Source of the DNA: Rhizobium leucaenae USDA 9039
GTDB lineage: Bacteria; Pseudomonadota; Alphaproteobacteria; Rhizobiales; Rhizobiaceae
Assembly (NCBI RefSeq): GCF_000426285.1
Contig: NZ_AUFB01000023.1
Span: 1-64,000, forward strand
Reading direction: 5' to 3'
Length of the DNA: 64,000 bases
In this document: piece by piece, positions 51,882 to 60,923 of the stretch
How the letters are laid out: each line of letters begins with the position of its first letter
How positions within the stretch are numbered: the stretch's first letter is position 1
Translations under genes and position numbers: made by a program
The notes under the pieces: generated by a model
What the model saw: only the letters and a program-made list of their open reading frames with translations
Database searches by the model: none
Told to the model about the DNA's origin: nothing

Positions 51882-52700
51882 ATGGACATGAGCGACAAGA
51901 CGATCCTGATCACCGGCTCGACCGACGGTGTCGGCCGCCGGGTTGCCGAAAGGCTCGCTGCGTCGGGCGCCATGGTCCTGGTGCATGGACGCGACAAGGC
52001 GCGCGCCGAAAGCCTGCTTTCCGGCATTCGCAGTGCGGGCGGAAAAGCCGCCTTTTACCCTGCCGATCTTTCATCGCTGGATAAGGTCCGTGCCTTGGTC
52101 GACGCGATCAAGCACGACCATGATCGCCTCGACATTCTGATCAACAATGCCGGCATCGGCACCAGCAGCGGCGACGCGGGGCGCCAGGTCAGCCGCGACG
52201 GGTATGAACTGCGCTTTGCCGTGAACTATCTTGCCGGCTTCCTGCTGACACGGTGCCTGCTGCCGCTATTGAAGGCGAGCAGCCCCGCGCGCATCGTCAA
52301 CGTTTCCTCAGCCGGCCAGCAGCCGATCGATTTCTCCGATGTCATGCTGACGCGCGGCTATAGCGGCGTGCGCGCCTATTGCCAAAGCAAGCTGGCGCAG
52401 ATCATCTTCACATTCGATCTCGCCGAGGAACTGGCTGATACGGGCGTTACCGCCAACTGCCTGCACCCTGCGACCTACATGGACACGACCATGGTGCGCC
52501 AGGCAGGCGTTGCTCCGATGAGCACAGTCGACCAGGGCGCCGACGCCATTCTCAACCTGGCCGTGGGCGCCGGTCTCGAAGGACGGACCGGCCTCTATTA
52601 CGACGGGCAGCGCCCTTCCCGCGCCAATGCCCAAGCCTATGACGCGGCCGCGCGTCATAGGCTGCGCGTCCTCAGTCACGACCTTACCGGTCTTGCCTGA
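51882..52700 (+). CDS. Short-chain dehydrogenase, retinol-dehydrogenase-like
   Basis: 272 residues from ATG 51882 (AGAGGTGATGCG upstream). Classic SDR: ILITGSTDGVGRRVAERLAA (NADP), DILINNAGIGTSSG, IVNVSSAGQQPIDF and the catalytic RAYCQSKLAQIIFTFDLAEE with Tyr-x3-Lys. Substrate unknown. It may share a transcript with the second SDR gene 48 bp downstream. Confidence 0.88.
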   Translation: MDMSDKTILITGSTDGVGRRVAERLAASGAMVLVHGRDKARAESLLSGIRSAGGKAAFYPADLSSLDKVRALVDAIKHDHDRLDILINNAGIGTSSGDAGRQVSRDGYELRFAVNYLAGFLLTRCLLPLLKASSPARIVNVSSAGQQPIDFSDVMLTRGYSGVRAYCQSKLAQIIFTFDLAEELADTGVTANCLHPATYMDTTMVRQAGVAPMSTVDQGADAILNLAVGAGLEGRTGLYYDGQRPSRANAQAYDAAARHRLRVLSHDLTGLA

Positions 52701-52747
52701 ACGGACCAAACATTTCTGCCATTACTCGTCCAACAAGGAGACAAACC

Positions 52748-53464
52748 ATGTCATCCCAACACGCTGTCATCATTGGCGGCTCATCCGGTATCGGCCTTGC
52801 GACCGCCGCCCATCTTCTCGAAAAAGGGTATCGGGTGACGATCACCGGTCGCGATGCGGCAAAGCTTCGGGAGACGGCGGAAAGCCTCGCCGGCGACATC
52901 GCCATGATCGCCATGGACGCCGCCGACCTCACCTGTCTTGCCAAAATCTTCGAGACGATCGGGCCGCTCGATCACCTCGTTCTGGCATTGGGCGGCGGCG
53001 ATGGCGGCGGCCCCTTCGCTTCCGTCGATCTTGCCGATGTCAAAAAAGGGTTCGAGCAGAAGACGATGGCGCATTTTGCCTGCGCCCAGGCGTGTCTTCC
53101 CTATCTCTCGAAAGAAGGCAGCATCACCTTCGTTTCCGCCGTCTCGGCACAGGCGGCCTTGCCGGGAACGGCAGGACTCGCAGCCGTCAATGCCGCAATC
53201 GCTGCCCTTGCGCCAGTTCTTGCCGTCGAACTCAAGCCGATCCGGGTGAACTGCGTCTCGCCGGGCGTCGTTGAAACGCCCTGGTGGGATTTCCTCGGCG
53301 AAGAACAGAGGGCGCCGGTCTTTGCGAGCTTCGCTGCGCGCACGCCGGTCGGACGTGTCGGCCGCCCGCAAGAGATCGCCGAAGCCATCGCCTTCCTGAT
53401 CGGCAACGGTTTCACCAGCGGCCACACGCTGATCTGCGATGGCGGCATCCGGCTCGGCCAATAA
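52748..53464 (+). CDS. SDR-family protein lacking the catalytic Tyr-Lys
   Basis: 238 residues, good ribosome site (AAGGAGACAAACC). SDR fold: HAVIIGGSSGIGLATAAHLL, DHLVLALGGGDGGGP, GSITFVSAVSAQAALPGTAG and LKPIRVNCVSPGVVETPWWD. At the place of Tyr-x3-Lys the sequence reads GLAAVNAAIAAL, so Tyr is Leu and Lys is Asn. Either the enzyme uses different residues or it binds without catalysis. Same strand as the first SDR, 48 bp after it. Confidence 0.85.
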   Translation: MSSQHAVIIGGSSGIGLATAAHLLEKGYRVTITGRDAAKLRETAESLAGDIAMIAMDAADLTCLAKIFETIGPLDHLVLALGGGDGGGPFASVDLADVKKGFEQKTMAHFACAQACLPYLSKEGSITFVSAVSAQAALPGTAGLAAVNAAIAALAPVLAVELKPIRVNCVSPGVVETPWWDFLGEEQRAPVFASFAARTPVGRVGRPQEIAEAIAFLIGNGFTSGHTLICDGGIRLGQ

Positions 53465-53504
53465 CCCGGAGCGCGCCATTGCCGGTCATCACCGGCAATG
53501 GCCT

Positions 53505-53948
53505 TTATTTGCCGCCGACGTCAGCCTGCAGATGCGTCAGAATATTGATCAGTTCGGGAGCTCTGTCGCGGATCTCGCGAAGGTGGATGGCAGTTAGCCG
53601 GTGCAGGATGTCCTCCGATTTTTTCGTGAGCTGCAGCGTTTGCCGGCGTTTGTCGGCAGGATCGGGATGGCGGGTGACATAGTCGGCATCGATCAGCCTG
53701 CCAACCAATTCAGTTGCCGTATGCGGCGCGATCAGCAGCCGTTCCGCCAGCATGCCGATGGTCATTGTCTCACCCTGTGGATTGCCCTTGATTGCCAGCA
53801 AAGCCTGATGTTGCTGCGGCGGCAGCCCCTCCTGATGGGCAGCCGAGGTGCTGAAATCCATGAATTTCCGGAGCGTATAGCGCAGTATCGCCAAAGCCTC
53901 GTAATCCGCCTGCGATAGCGTTTCTTTCAATTCCCGCGCCACTTCCAA
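53505..53948 (-). CDS. MarR-family regulator
   Basis: 147 residues. Winged helix: QHQALLAIKGNPQGETMTIG, LAERLLIAPHTATELVGRLI, DADYVTRHPDPADKRRQTLQ. Regulators of this family bind aromatic acids or other small molecules. Divergent from a ClC chloride/proton exchanger 113 bp away, with a palindrome between; likely represses itself and the ClC gene. It converges with the second SDR gene. Confidence 0.88.
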   Translation of the reverse strand: MEVARELKETLSQADYEALAILRYTLRKFMDFSTSAAHQEGLPPQQHQALLAIKGNPQGETMTIGMLAERLLIAPHTATELVGRLIDADYVTRHPDPADKRRQTLQLTKKSEDILHRLTAIHLREIRDRAPELINILTHLQADVGGK

Positions 53949-53986
53949 TCTTCCTTATAAATTCATTCTATTTTCAGCCGTTGCTT

Positions 53987-54005
53987 TATATCGCATTACG
54001 ATATA
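53987..54005. promoter_or_regulatory. Palindromic operator between MarR and ClC genes
   Basis: Perfect 7-bp arms TATATCG (53987-53993) and CGATATA (53999-54005) with a 5-bp spacer, midway between the divergent starts: the size and symmetry of a MarR site. Confidence 0.65.
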
Positions 54006-54060
54006 ATTGCCATGGCAGTTCCGGCCATCTGCCGCCGCGCTTTAGCACAGAAAGCATTCC

Positions 54061-55860
54061 ATGCAGGATATCAACGTACATCATCGGCCCGCCCATGATT
54101 TCTCGGGTGGCGCTTCGCGTAAAGACAATGGAGATTTTACCACGGACAAGCGTGTCCTGGTGCTTGCGGCCATGGCGCTGGTCGTCGGCACAGGTGGCGC
54201 CCTGTCGGCCTGGGTGCTGATCAATCTCATTGCGCTCGTCACCAACGTCGTCTGGCTGTTCAAGATCAGCGTCGAACCGCTGTCGCTCGGCACCGTCGCC
54301 CGCTCCCCCTGGATGGTGGCCGCGCCCGTCATCGGCGGGATCGTCATCGGACTCATGGCACGCTACGGTTCTGAAAAGATCCGCGGCCACGGCATTCCGG
54401 AAGCGATCGAGGCGATCCTGATCGGCGGCAGCCGCATGTCGCCGAAAGTGGCGGTCCTGAAGCCGCTCTCTTCCGCCATCTCGATCGGCACCGGCGGTCC
54501 GTTCGGTGCGGAAGGGCCGATCATCATGACCGGCGGCGCCATCGGTTCGCTCTTCGCACAGTTCTTTCACCTGAGCGCCGCCGAGCGCAAGACGCTGCTG
54601 GTCGCAGGTGCCGCCGCCGGCATGACCGCGATCTTCGGCTCACCCATCGCCGCCGTCATGCTGGCCGTCGAACTGCTGCTGTTCGAATGGAAGCCGCGCA
54701 GCTTCATTCCGGTCGTGATCGCGTCCTGCGTCTCCATCGCCTGGCGGCCACTGCTGATCGGCAGCGGTCCGCTCTTCCCGGCCCATTTCGACATGCAGCT
54801 AAGCTGGTGGGGCATCCTGCTCGCCGCCGGTGTCGGCATCTTGGCCGGCCTGCAATCCGGCCTTTTGACGACGCTGCTCTACCGCATCGAGGACGCCTTC
54901 GAAAAACTCCCCATTCATTGGATGTGGTGGCCCGCGCTCGGCGGCCTCATTGTCGGTCTCGGCGGGTTGATCGAACCGCGCGCACTCGGCGTCGGCTATG
55001 ACATCATCTCCGATCTGCTGAACGACCACGTCGTTGCCATCGCGGTGCTGGCCATTCTCTTGGTCAAGTCCGGTATATGGCTGGTCGCTTTGTCGTCGGG
55101 AACGTCGGGCGGCGTGCTTGCACCGCTGCTCATCCTCGGCGGCACGCTCGGTTGGCTTATCGGCCTCATTCTGCCCGGAGATCCCGGCTTCTGGGCGCTG
55201 CTCGGCATGGCCGCGATGATGGGCGGTACGATGCGCGCGCCGCTGACCGGTACCTTCTTCGCCATCGAACTGACGGGCGACATGCATGCGCTCGTGCCGC
55301 TGCTTACCGCCACCGTCGCAGCTTACGCGGTCACCGTGTTGTTGTTGAAGCGCTCGATCCTGACGGAAAAGATCGCGCGCCGCGGCCAGCACATTACCCG
55401 CGAATACGGCATCGATCCGTTCGAATTGACCCGCGCTGCCGATATCATGATTGCGAAGGTGAATACGCTTCCCGCCGCGATGCCGGCGGCAGAGGCTTTG
55501 ACGCAGTTAACGGAGCAACCGGACGCCCATCGCTTTTATCCCGTCGTCGAGACCGACGGGCGTCTGGTCGGCATGATCTCGCGCGCCGATGCCCTCAGAT
55601 GGCAGAGCCAATCCGATCTTGCCGGTCAGACACTTTATGATCTGATCTCGGATACGTCCATTCCGGTCGCTCATCCCGAAGACACGGTTGGCCGCGTCGC
55701 CGATATCATGATCCATGCCGATACCGGCCGCGTTCCCGTCGTCGACGAGCGGACCGGCGTTCTTGTCGGCCTCATCGCCCGCAAGGATTTGCTGCGCCTG
55801 CGCAGCGCAGCCAACCGCTCTGAATTCGAGCGCGGCGCCTATCTCGGCGCGAAACGTTAA
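54061..55860 (+). CDS. ClC-type chloride/proton antiporter with CBS pair
   Basis: 599 residues. Ion-path motifs: KIRGHGIPEAIEAIL, GTGGPFGAEGPIIMTGGAIG (the Glu in GAEGP is the gating residue of exchangers) and LVALSSGTSGGVLAPLLILG. Residues ~440-590 are two CBS domains (AADIMIAKVNTLPAAMPAAE, VGRVADIMIHADTGRVPVVD), which may bind nucleotides and gate transport. Bacterial ClCs aid acid resistance. Start ATG 54061 has AGAAAG upstream. Confidence 0.92.
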   Translation: MQDINVHHRPAHDFSGGASRKDNGDFTTDKRVLVLAAMALVVGTGGALSAWVLINLIALVTNVVWLFKISVEPLSLGTVARSPWMVAAPVIGGIVIGLMARYGSEKIRGHGIPEAIEAILIGGSRMSPKVAVLKPLSSAISIGTGGPFGAEGPIIMTGGAIGSLFAQFFHLSAAERKTLLVAGAAAGMTAIFGSPIAAVMLAVELLLFEWKPRSFIPVVIASCVSIAWRPLLIGSGPLFPAHFDMQLSWWGILLAAGVGILAGLQSGLLTTLLYRIEDAFEKLPIHWMWWPALGGLIVGLGGLIEPRALGVGYDIISDLLNDHVVAIAVLAILLVKSGIWLVALSSGTSGGVLAPLLILGGTLGWLIGLILPGDPGFWALLGMAAMMGGTMRAPLTGTFFAIELTGDMHALVPLLTATVAAYAVTVLLLKRSILTEKIARRGQHITREYGIDPFELTRAADIMIAKVNTLPAAMPAAEALTQLTEQPDAHRFYPVVETDGRLVGMISRADALRWQSQSDLAGQTLYDLISDTSIPVAHPEDTVGRVADIMIHADTGRVPVVDERTGVLVGLIARKDLLRLRSAANRSEFERGAYLGAKR

Positions 55861-55934
55861 GGGGAGGAGGAGCGGCGTCAGCGGGGCAAGGAGAATCCCG
55901 CGGCGCTGCCTTTCATTTCAAGGTTGGGAAAGAA

Positions 55935-56093
55935 AGAGCGATCCACGACGACCGATGGATGTTTACGATCCTGGGTGCCTACAAACGTAGGTGGGCACCG
56001 TGTGTCCAGGCCCACGGGCCTGGTCAGGGACAGCTCCCTTTGGATCGAGTATGGCCCCAGGGATTGTGGTTCCTGTCGGGAAGCGCAGACCGC
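55935..56093 (-). ncRNA. ssrS: Probable 6S RNA (ssrS)
   Basis: A structured stretch of about 160 bp directly downstream of zapA on the same strand, the position of 6S RNA in many proteobacteria. A TATATA -10 box (56105-56100) precedes the proposed 5' end. Stable hairpins are visible, for example CCAGGC/GCCTGG near 56006-56024 and GGTGCC/GGCACC near 55975-56000, and a T-rich tract near 55931-55942 ends it. I could not derive the classic rod with central bubble by hand, so this rests mainly on synteny and recalled sequence likeness. Confidence 0.55.
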
Positions 56094-56168
56094 ACATCTT
56101 ATATAAAGAGAATTCTCCCCTTGTACCAGAGGGTGCCGCGACGCAATCCCTATAAATAAAAGAAAGCC

Positions 56169-56546
56169 TCAGTTCGGCTCCGCACTCGGACGAACCGTCA
56201 GTTTTTCGGTGATGCCGCGAATGCGCGTCGTTACTTCGTCGATGACTGTCGCCAGCGTCTCTTCGCTGCGGGCATTGGCCGCAAGCACGGTGTCACGATT
56301 GCTGCGCAGGCTTTCGAGTTCGGCTTCCAGCGCCGAGACACGGCGCGTCAATTCCGCCACCTCGTCCATGATCATGATGCCGGCCATGACGGTCACCCGC
56401 AGATCGCCGATCTCGCCGAACTGGCTCTTCAGATGCATGACGTAGCGGTCGAAGCGGGTGGCGAGATCCGTCAGATGCTCTTCCTGCCCTTCTTCGCAGG
56501 CCATGCGATAGGCCTTGCCGTCGATCGTTACCGTTACCTGCGCCAT
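56169..56546 (-). CDS. zapA: Cell division protein ZapA
   Basis: 125 residues. The N-terminal domain AQVTVTIDGKAYRMACEEGQ and EEHLTDLATRFDRYVMHLKS, and the coiled-coil end (DEVAELTRRVSALEAELESL), are those of ZapA, which crosslinks FtsZ filaments. Same strand as the upstream DUF4164-type gene (49 bp) and the probable 6S RNA downstream. Confidence 0.9.
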   Translation of the reverse strand: MAQVTVTIDGKAYRMACEEGQEEHLTDLATRFDRYVMHLKSQFGEIGDLRVTVMAGIMIMDEVAELTRRVSALEAELESLRSNRDTVLAANARSEETLATVIDEVTTRIRGITEKLTVRPSAEPN

Positions 56547-56595
56547 CAGACTTTCCGATCATTGCCGCTGATCGCGACGGCTGCATCCCGAGGGA

Positions 56596-56871
56596 TCAGC
56601 GGTCGAGCACGGCTCTTATGGTTTCCATCGCCGTCACCAGCCGGCGCGACACTTCGCGATTGACTTCTTCGAGCCGGTTCGCTCGGAACTCGGCCTGATC
56701 GAGTTCCTGGGCGAGCCGCGAGCGATCCGCATGCACCCGGCGAACCTCGCCTTCGACATCGCTTTGTGCGCGTTCACGTTCGAACCGCACGTCGACGGCG
56801 CCTTCCAAAGTCGAAAGCGCCTGGCGCAACTGAGCGAGCGCCACATCCACCGTTTTGCCTGAGGGTGTCAT
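56596..56871 (-). CDS. DUF4164-like coiled-coil protein
   Basis: 91 residues from ATG 56871 (GAAAGGC upstream). Almost entirely coiled coil (VDVALAQLRQALSTLEGAVD, RLAQELDQAEFRANRLEEVN, REVSRRLVTAMETIRAVLDR). Proteins of this kind sit beside zapA in Rhizobiales and are probably division-associated; no activity known. zapA follows 49 bp downstream. Confidence 0.8.
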   Translation of the reverse strand: MTPSGKTVDVALAQLRQALSTLEGAVDVRFERERAQSDVEGEVRRVHADRSRLAQELDQAEFRANRLEEVNREVSRRLVTAMETIRAVLDR

Positions 56872-57271
56872 GCCTTTCGATTCCCCGCGCAAGGCCCGAA
56901 TCAAAATATCCGGCCACTCGACTGATTTCCCAACAATATTCAACTCGGCAACTGAACGTCAATAAAGGCCATCATGCGACAGGGGGCCTAATCTGTGGAT
57001 GAAGGTCGTCTTTATGACTTAGGCGGGCTCTGCCTTATCCATGTCGTCTTTTGTACAAGTCGACAGGCAAATGTCGAAAAATTGCCGCACCACCCCCTGA
57101 TCGGCCCGTGGATTTATTGACTTGCTCGCCCTAACTGCTATGTCTCAGCCGCCTGAGGCAGTAGTGAAAACGGAGTTTGTAAGGACTTCTCCGTTTCGGC
57201 CGCCTTTCACCGGTGGCCCTGCCTCCCAAGCGTGTGGCCATCCCCCGAACCCGGAACCCTGCGGAAAAACC
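56872..57271. other. Divergent promoter region between DUF4164-like gene and tkt
   Basis: About 400 bp. It includes a hairpin AAACGGAG (57168-57175)/CTCCGTTT (57189-57196) in the tkt leader. The frame is open from 57122 into tkt but its first 50 codons lack family features and a ribosome site, so I treat them as leader. Confidence 0.55.
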
Positions 57272-59254
57272 ATGATCTCTCGCGAACAACACGACCGGAT
57301 GGCGAATGCGATCCGTTTCCTTGCCATGGATGCTGTCGAGAAGGCCAATTCCGGTCACCCCGGTTTGCCGATGGGGATGGCGGATGTCGCCACCGTTCTC
57401 TTTAGCAAATATCTGCGTTTCGATCCGAAGCATCCGCATTGGCCGAACCGTGACCGCTTCGTGCTCTCGGCCGGCCACGGCTCCATGCTGCTCTATTCGC
57501 TGCTGTACTTGACCGGCTACCCCGACATGGGCGTGGAGGACCTCAAGCAATTCCGTCAGCTCGGGTCCAAGACCGCCGGCCATCCGGAATATGGTCACGC
57601 CACCGGTATCGAAACTACGACCGGCCCGCTTGGCCAGGGCATTGCCAACTCGGTCGGCATGGCGATCGCCGAGCGCAAGCTGCGTGAGGAATTCGGCGCG
57701 GATCTGATGGATCACCATACCTATGTCATGTGCGGCGACGGCTGCCTGATGGAAGGTATCAGCCATGAAGCGATCGCGCTCGCCGGCCACCTGAAGCTGA
57801 ACAAGCTCATCCTCTTCTGGGACAACAACTCGATCACCATCGACGGCGCTATCTCGCTTTCGGATTCGACCGACCAGGTCGCCCGCTTCAAGGCCGTTCA
57901 CTGGAACACGATCGAAGTCGACGGCCACGACCAGGCCGCCATCGGCGCCGCCATCGAAGCCGCTCACCAGTCCGACCGCCCGACGCTGATCGCCTGCAAG
58001 ACGATCATCGGCTTCGGCGCTCCGAACAAGCAGGGCACCCACAAGGTTCACGGCTCGCCGCTCGGCGCCGAGGAGATCGCAGCGACCCGCGTTGCGCTGA
58101 ACTGGCCCTATGAAGCTTTCGTTATTCCGGAGGACATTCTCTCCGAATGGCGTGCGACCGGCGAGCGGTCGGTCGACATCCGCACGGCCTGGGAAGGCCG
58201 AGTCGCGAGCGCCGAGGCCGGTAAGAAGGCTGAGTTCAACCGCCGCTTCGCCGGCGAACTGCCGGCAGGCTTCGATGCCGCCATCAGCGACTACAAGAAG
58301 AAGCTTGCCGAAACCAAGCCGACGCTTGCAACCCGCAAGGCATCGGAAGACGCGCTCGAAGTCATCAACGGCTTCCTGCCGGAAACCCTCGGCGGCTCCG
58401 CCGACCTGACGCCGTCGAACAACACCAAGACCAGCCAGATGAAGTCGATCACCCCGACCGATTTCTCCGGCCGTTACGTCCACTGGGGCATTCGCGAACA
58501 CGGCATGGCCGCGGCCATGAATGGCATTGCGTTGCACGGTGGCTTGATCCCCTATTCCGGCGGCTTTCTGATCTTCACGGACTATTGCCGTCCGCCGCTG
58601 CGTCTCGCTGCGCTGATGGGCATTCGCGTCATCCACGTTCTGACGCATGACTCCATCGGCGTCGGCGAAGACGGCCCGACCCACCAGCCTGTCGAACAGA
58701 TCGCCGGCCTGCGCGCCATTCCGAACTTCCTGCTGTTCCGCCCGGCCGATGCCACCGAGACGGCGGAATGCTGGCAGATCGCGGTCAAGACGCACAATCG
58801 TCCGTCCGGTCTCGCGCTGACCCGCCAGAACCTGCTCGCCGCGCGTACCGAATACAGCGAGAAGAACCTCTGCGAACAGGGCGCCTATACGCTTGCCGGC
58901 AGTGCCGATGCCAAGGTGACGATCTTCGCTTCGGGTTCCGAAGTCGAAATCGCCGTCGCCGCCCGCACCGCGCTGGAAGGCAAGGGGATTTCCACCCGCG
59001 TCGTTTCCGTTCCCTGCACGGAGCTCTTCTTCGAGCAGCCGGACGCCTATCGACAGGAAGTGCTCGGCAACTCGCCCGTCAAGATCGCCGTCGAAGCCGC
59101 CGTGCGCGAAGGCTGGGACGCATTCATCGGTCCGGAAGGCGCCTTTATCGGCATGAAGAGCTTCGGCGCTTCCGCCCCTTACAAGGACGTCTACAAGCAT
59201 TTCGGCATCACCCCGGAAGCGGTTGTCGCCGCCGCCGAGGCAAAGCTTTCCTGA
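57272..59254 (+). CDS. tkt: Transketolase
   Basis: 660 residues from ATG 57272. Thiamine-diphosphate enzyme of the pentose phosphate/Calvin pathways. AVEKANSGHPGLPMGMADVA, GHGSMLLYSLLYLTGYP, TGPLGQGIANSVGMAIAE, CGDGCLMEGISHEA (GDG...N ThDP motif; NNSITIDGA), GIREHGMAAAMNGIALHG and DSIGVGEDGPTHQPVEQ are intact. It is followed 62 bp later by gap on the same strand, an order common in rhizobia. Confidence 0.96.
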   Translation: MISREQHDRMANAIRFLAMDAVEKANSGHPGLPMGMADVATVLFSKYLRFDPKHPHWPNRDRFVLSAGHGSMLLYSLLYLTGYPDMGVEDLKQFRQLGSKTAGHPEYGHATGIETTTGPLGQGIANSVGMAIAERKLREEFGADLMDHHTYVMCGDGCLMEGISHEAIALAGHLKLNKLILFWDNNSITIDGAISLSDSTDQVARFKAVHWNTIEVDGHDQAAIGAAIEAAHQSDRPTLIACKTIIGFGAPNKQGTHKVHGSPLGAEEIAATRVALNWPYEAFVIPEDILSEWRATGERSVDIRTAWEGRVASAEAGKKAEFNRRFAGELPAGFDAAISDYKKKLAETKPTLATRKASEDALEVINGFLPETLGGSADLTPSNNTKTSQMKSITPTDFSGRYVHWGIREHGMAAAMNGIALHGGLIPYSGGFLIFTDYCRPPLRLAALMGIRVIHVLTHDSIGVGEDGPTHQPVEQIAGLRAIPNFLLFRPADATETAECWQIAVKTHNRPSGLALTRQNLLAARTEYSEKNLCEQGAYTLAGSADAKVTIFASGSEVEIAVAARTALEGKGISTRVVSVPCTELFFEQPDAYRQEVLGNSPVKIAVEAAVREGWDAFIGPEGAFIGMKSFGASAPYKDVYKHFGITPEAVVAAAEAKLS

Positions 59255-59316
59255 GGGTGCCGAAAGGCGCTCTCCATTCCAATAGACAATACCCTGAGTG
59301 AACGGGAGTGAACACA

Positions 59317-60327
59317 ATGACTGTAAAAGTTGCCATTAACGGTTTCGGCCGCATCGGTCGTAACGTCCTGCGCGCGATCGTCGAATCCGGCCGCACCGAC
59401 ATCGAAGTCGTTGCCATCAACGACCTCGGCCCGGTCGAGACCAACGCCCATCTTCTGCGCTATGATTCGATTCACGGCCGTTTCCCGGCTGAAGTGAAGG
59501 TCGAAGGCGACTCGATCATCATCAACAACGGCAAGCCGATCAAGGTCACCGCCATCAAGGATCCGGCAACCCTGCCGCACCGTGACCTCGGCGTCGACAT
59601 TGCGATGGAATGCACCGGCATCTTCACCGCCCGCGACAAGGCTGCCCTGCATCTGACGGCAGGCGCCAAGCGCGTCATCGTCTCGGCTCCTGCCGACGGC
59701 GCCGATCTCACCGTCGTCTACGGCGTCAACCACGACCAGTTGACCAAGGAACATCAGGTCATCTCCAACGCATCCTGCACGACGAACTGCCTGGTTCCGG
59801 TCGTCAAGGTTCTGCATGACCTGATTGGCGTCGATCATGGCTTCATGACCACGATCCACTCCTACACCAACGACCAGCCCTCGCTCGACCAGATGCACAA
59901 GGATCTGTACCGCGCCCGCGCTGCCGCGCTCTCGATGATCCCGACCTCCACCGGCGCCGCCAAGGCCGTCGGCCTCGTGCTGCCGGAACTGAAGGGCAAG
60001 CTCGATGGTTCGTCGGTTCGCGTGCCGACCCCGAACGTTTCGGTCGTCGACCTGAAGTTCGTCGCCAAGCGCGCCACGACCGTCCAGGAAATCAACGATG
60101 CCATCAAGGCGGCTTCCAACGGCGCCCTGAAGGGTGTCCTCGGCTACACCGACGAGCCTCTGGTTTCGCGCGACTTCAACCATGACAGCCATTCGTCGAT
60201 CTTCGCACTCGACCAGACCAAGGTCATGGACGGCACCTTCGTGCGCATCCTCACCTGGTACGACAACGAGTGGGGCTTCTCGAACCGCATGGCCGACACG
60301 GCCGTCGCGTTTGCCAAGCTGATCTGA
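59317..60327 (+). CDS. gap: Glyceraldehyde-3-phosphate dehydrogenase
   Basis: 336 residues from ATG 59317 (GGGAG upstream). INGFGRIGRNVLRAIVESGR (NAD), catalytic Cys in SNASCTTNCLVPVVKVLHD, TSTGAAKAVGLVLPELKGKL and WYDNEWGFSNRMADT are diagnostic. Converts glyceraldehyde-3-phosphate to 1,3-bisphosphoglycerate. Between tkt and, 3.1 kb on, pgk. Confidence 0.97.
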   Translation: MTVKVAINGFGRIGRNVLRAIVESGRTDIEVVAINDLGPVETNAHLLRYDSIHGRFPAEVKVEGDSIIINNGKPIKVTAIKDPATLPHRDLGVDIAMECTGIFTARDKAALHLTAGAKRVIVSAPADGADLTVVYGVNHDQLTKEHQVISNASCTTNCLVPVVKVLHDLIGVDHGFMTTIHSYTNDQPSLDQMHKDLYRARAAALSMIPTSTGAAKAVGLVLPELKGKLDGSSVRVPTPNVSVVDLKFVAKRATTVQEINDAIKAASNGALKGVLGYTDEPLVSRDFNHDSHSSIFALDQTKVMDGTFVRILTWYDNEWGFSNRMADTAVAFAKLI

Positions 60328-60329
60328 TC

Positions 60330-60554
60330 ATGGCCTTCCGCCCTCTCCTTCCGACGACAGTTCGCTGGCGTCCCATGGAAGGAGACGGGCTGGAGCATCT
60401 GACGATCGCTCACATCGACACGGCCACCGGCGCAGCCATTCGCGCCTGTGGTACCATCATCGGCGGCCGCGGAGATTCGCCCTGCGACCTGCCCGTCGAT
60501 GCCGATGGCCTGGTGATCGACTATCCCATCTATTTCAAGCGTGTGGATGTTTGA
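60330..60554 (+). CDS. Short glycolipid-binding-like protein, possibly a truncated remnant
   Basis: 74 residues starting 2 bp after the gap stop. The segment VRWRPMEGDGLEHLTIAHID resembles the N-terminus of the putative glycolipid-binding family (PF06475, usually about 190 residues), with GTIIGGRG following, but the protein ends at about a third of the family length (YPIYFKRVDV). It may be a fragment or a short relative. Probably read through from gap. Confidence 0.5.
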   Translation: MAFRPLLPTTVRWRPMEGDGLEHLTIAHIDTATGAAIRACGTIIGGRGDSPCDLPVDADGLVIDYPIYFKRVDV

Positions 60555-60563
60555 TACAGCCGA

Positions 60564-60923
60564 TCAAGCTGCGGCCTCGATGTCGAACTCGACATGTATC
60601 CGGTCATAAGGAAAGACGATGCCATCGGCTGTTCTGTCGATCACGCCGTTGCGCAGCAAAAGCTCAACGTCGGCATGAACACCTTTGAAATCTCTGTCCA
60701 CGCGACGCGCGACTTCGCGCATGCTGATGGCCCCTTGTCCAGTCATGACCCGCAGGATTTCAAGGCGCTTGGGGGCGAGAACGCGGTGCATCAGATCCCA
60801 CGAAGCAAAGGCAAGACTCTCGTCCGCCGCAGCCTCCTGTCCGGCCTCTGCGGATTTCCACGCCTTTGCCGCACGGCTCAACGTTTCTTCCAACGTCTCT
60901 ATTTTAACCTTAAGCGTTGTCAT
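60564..60923 (-). CDS. HTH antitoxin of a TumE-type pair
   Basis: 119 residues. An N-terminal helical region, then a winged-helix part: WDLMHRVLAPKRLEILRVMT, ISMREVARRVDRDFKGVHAD and VELLLRNGVIDRTADGIVFP, as in HVO_A0114-type DNA-binding proteins that accompany TumE. Its start overlaps the upstream toxin end by 14 bp. It should bind the toxin and its own promoter. Confidence 0.75.
   Translation of the reverse strand: MTTLKVKIETLEETLSRAAKAWKSAEAGQEAAADESLAFASWDLMHRVLAPKRLEILRVMTGQGAISMREVARRVDRDFKGVHADVELLLRNGVIDRTADGIVFPYDRIHVEFDIEAAA

Noticed and set aside
57122..57271. N-terminal extension of transketolase
   Set aside because: The 50 extra residues do not match the family, which starts at MISREQHDRMANAIRF; treated as leader.
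57131..59317. 728-codon minus-strand ORF across tkt
   Set aside because: It is antisense to a complete transketolase. Its translation has no family motif; long antisense frames are common in GC-rich DNA.
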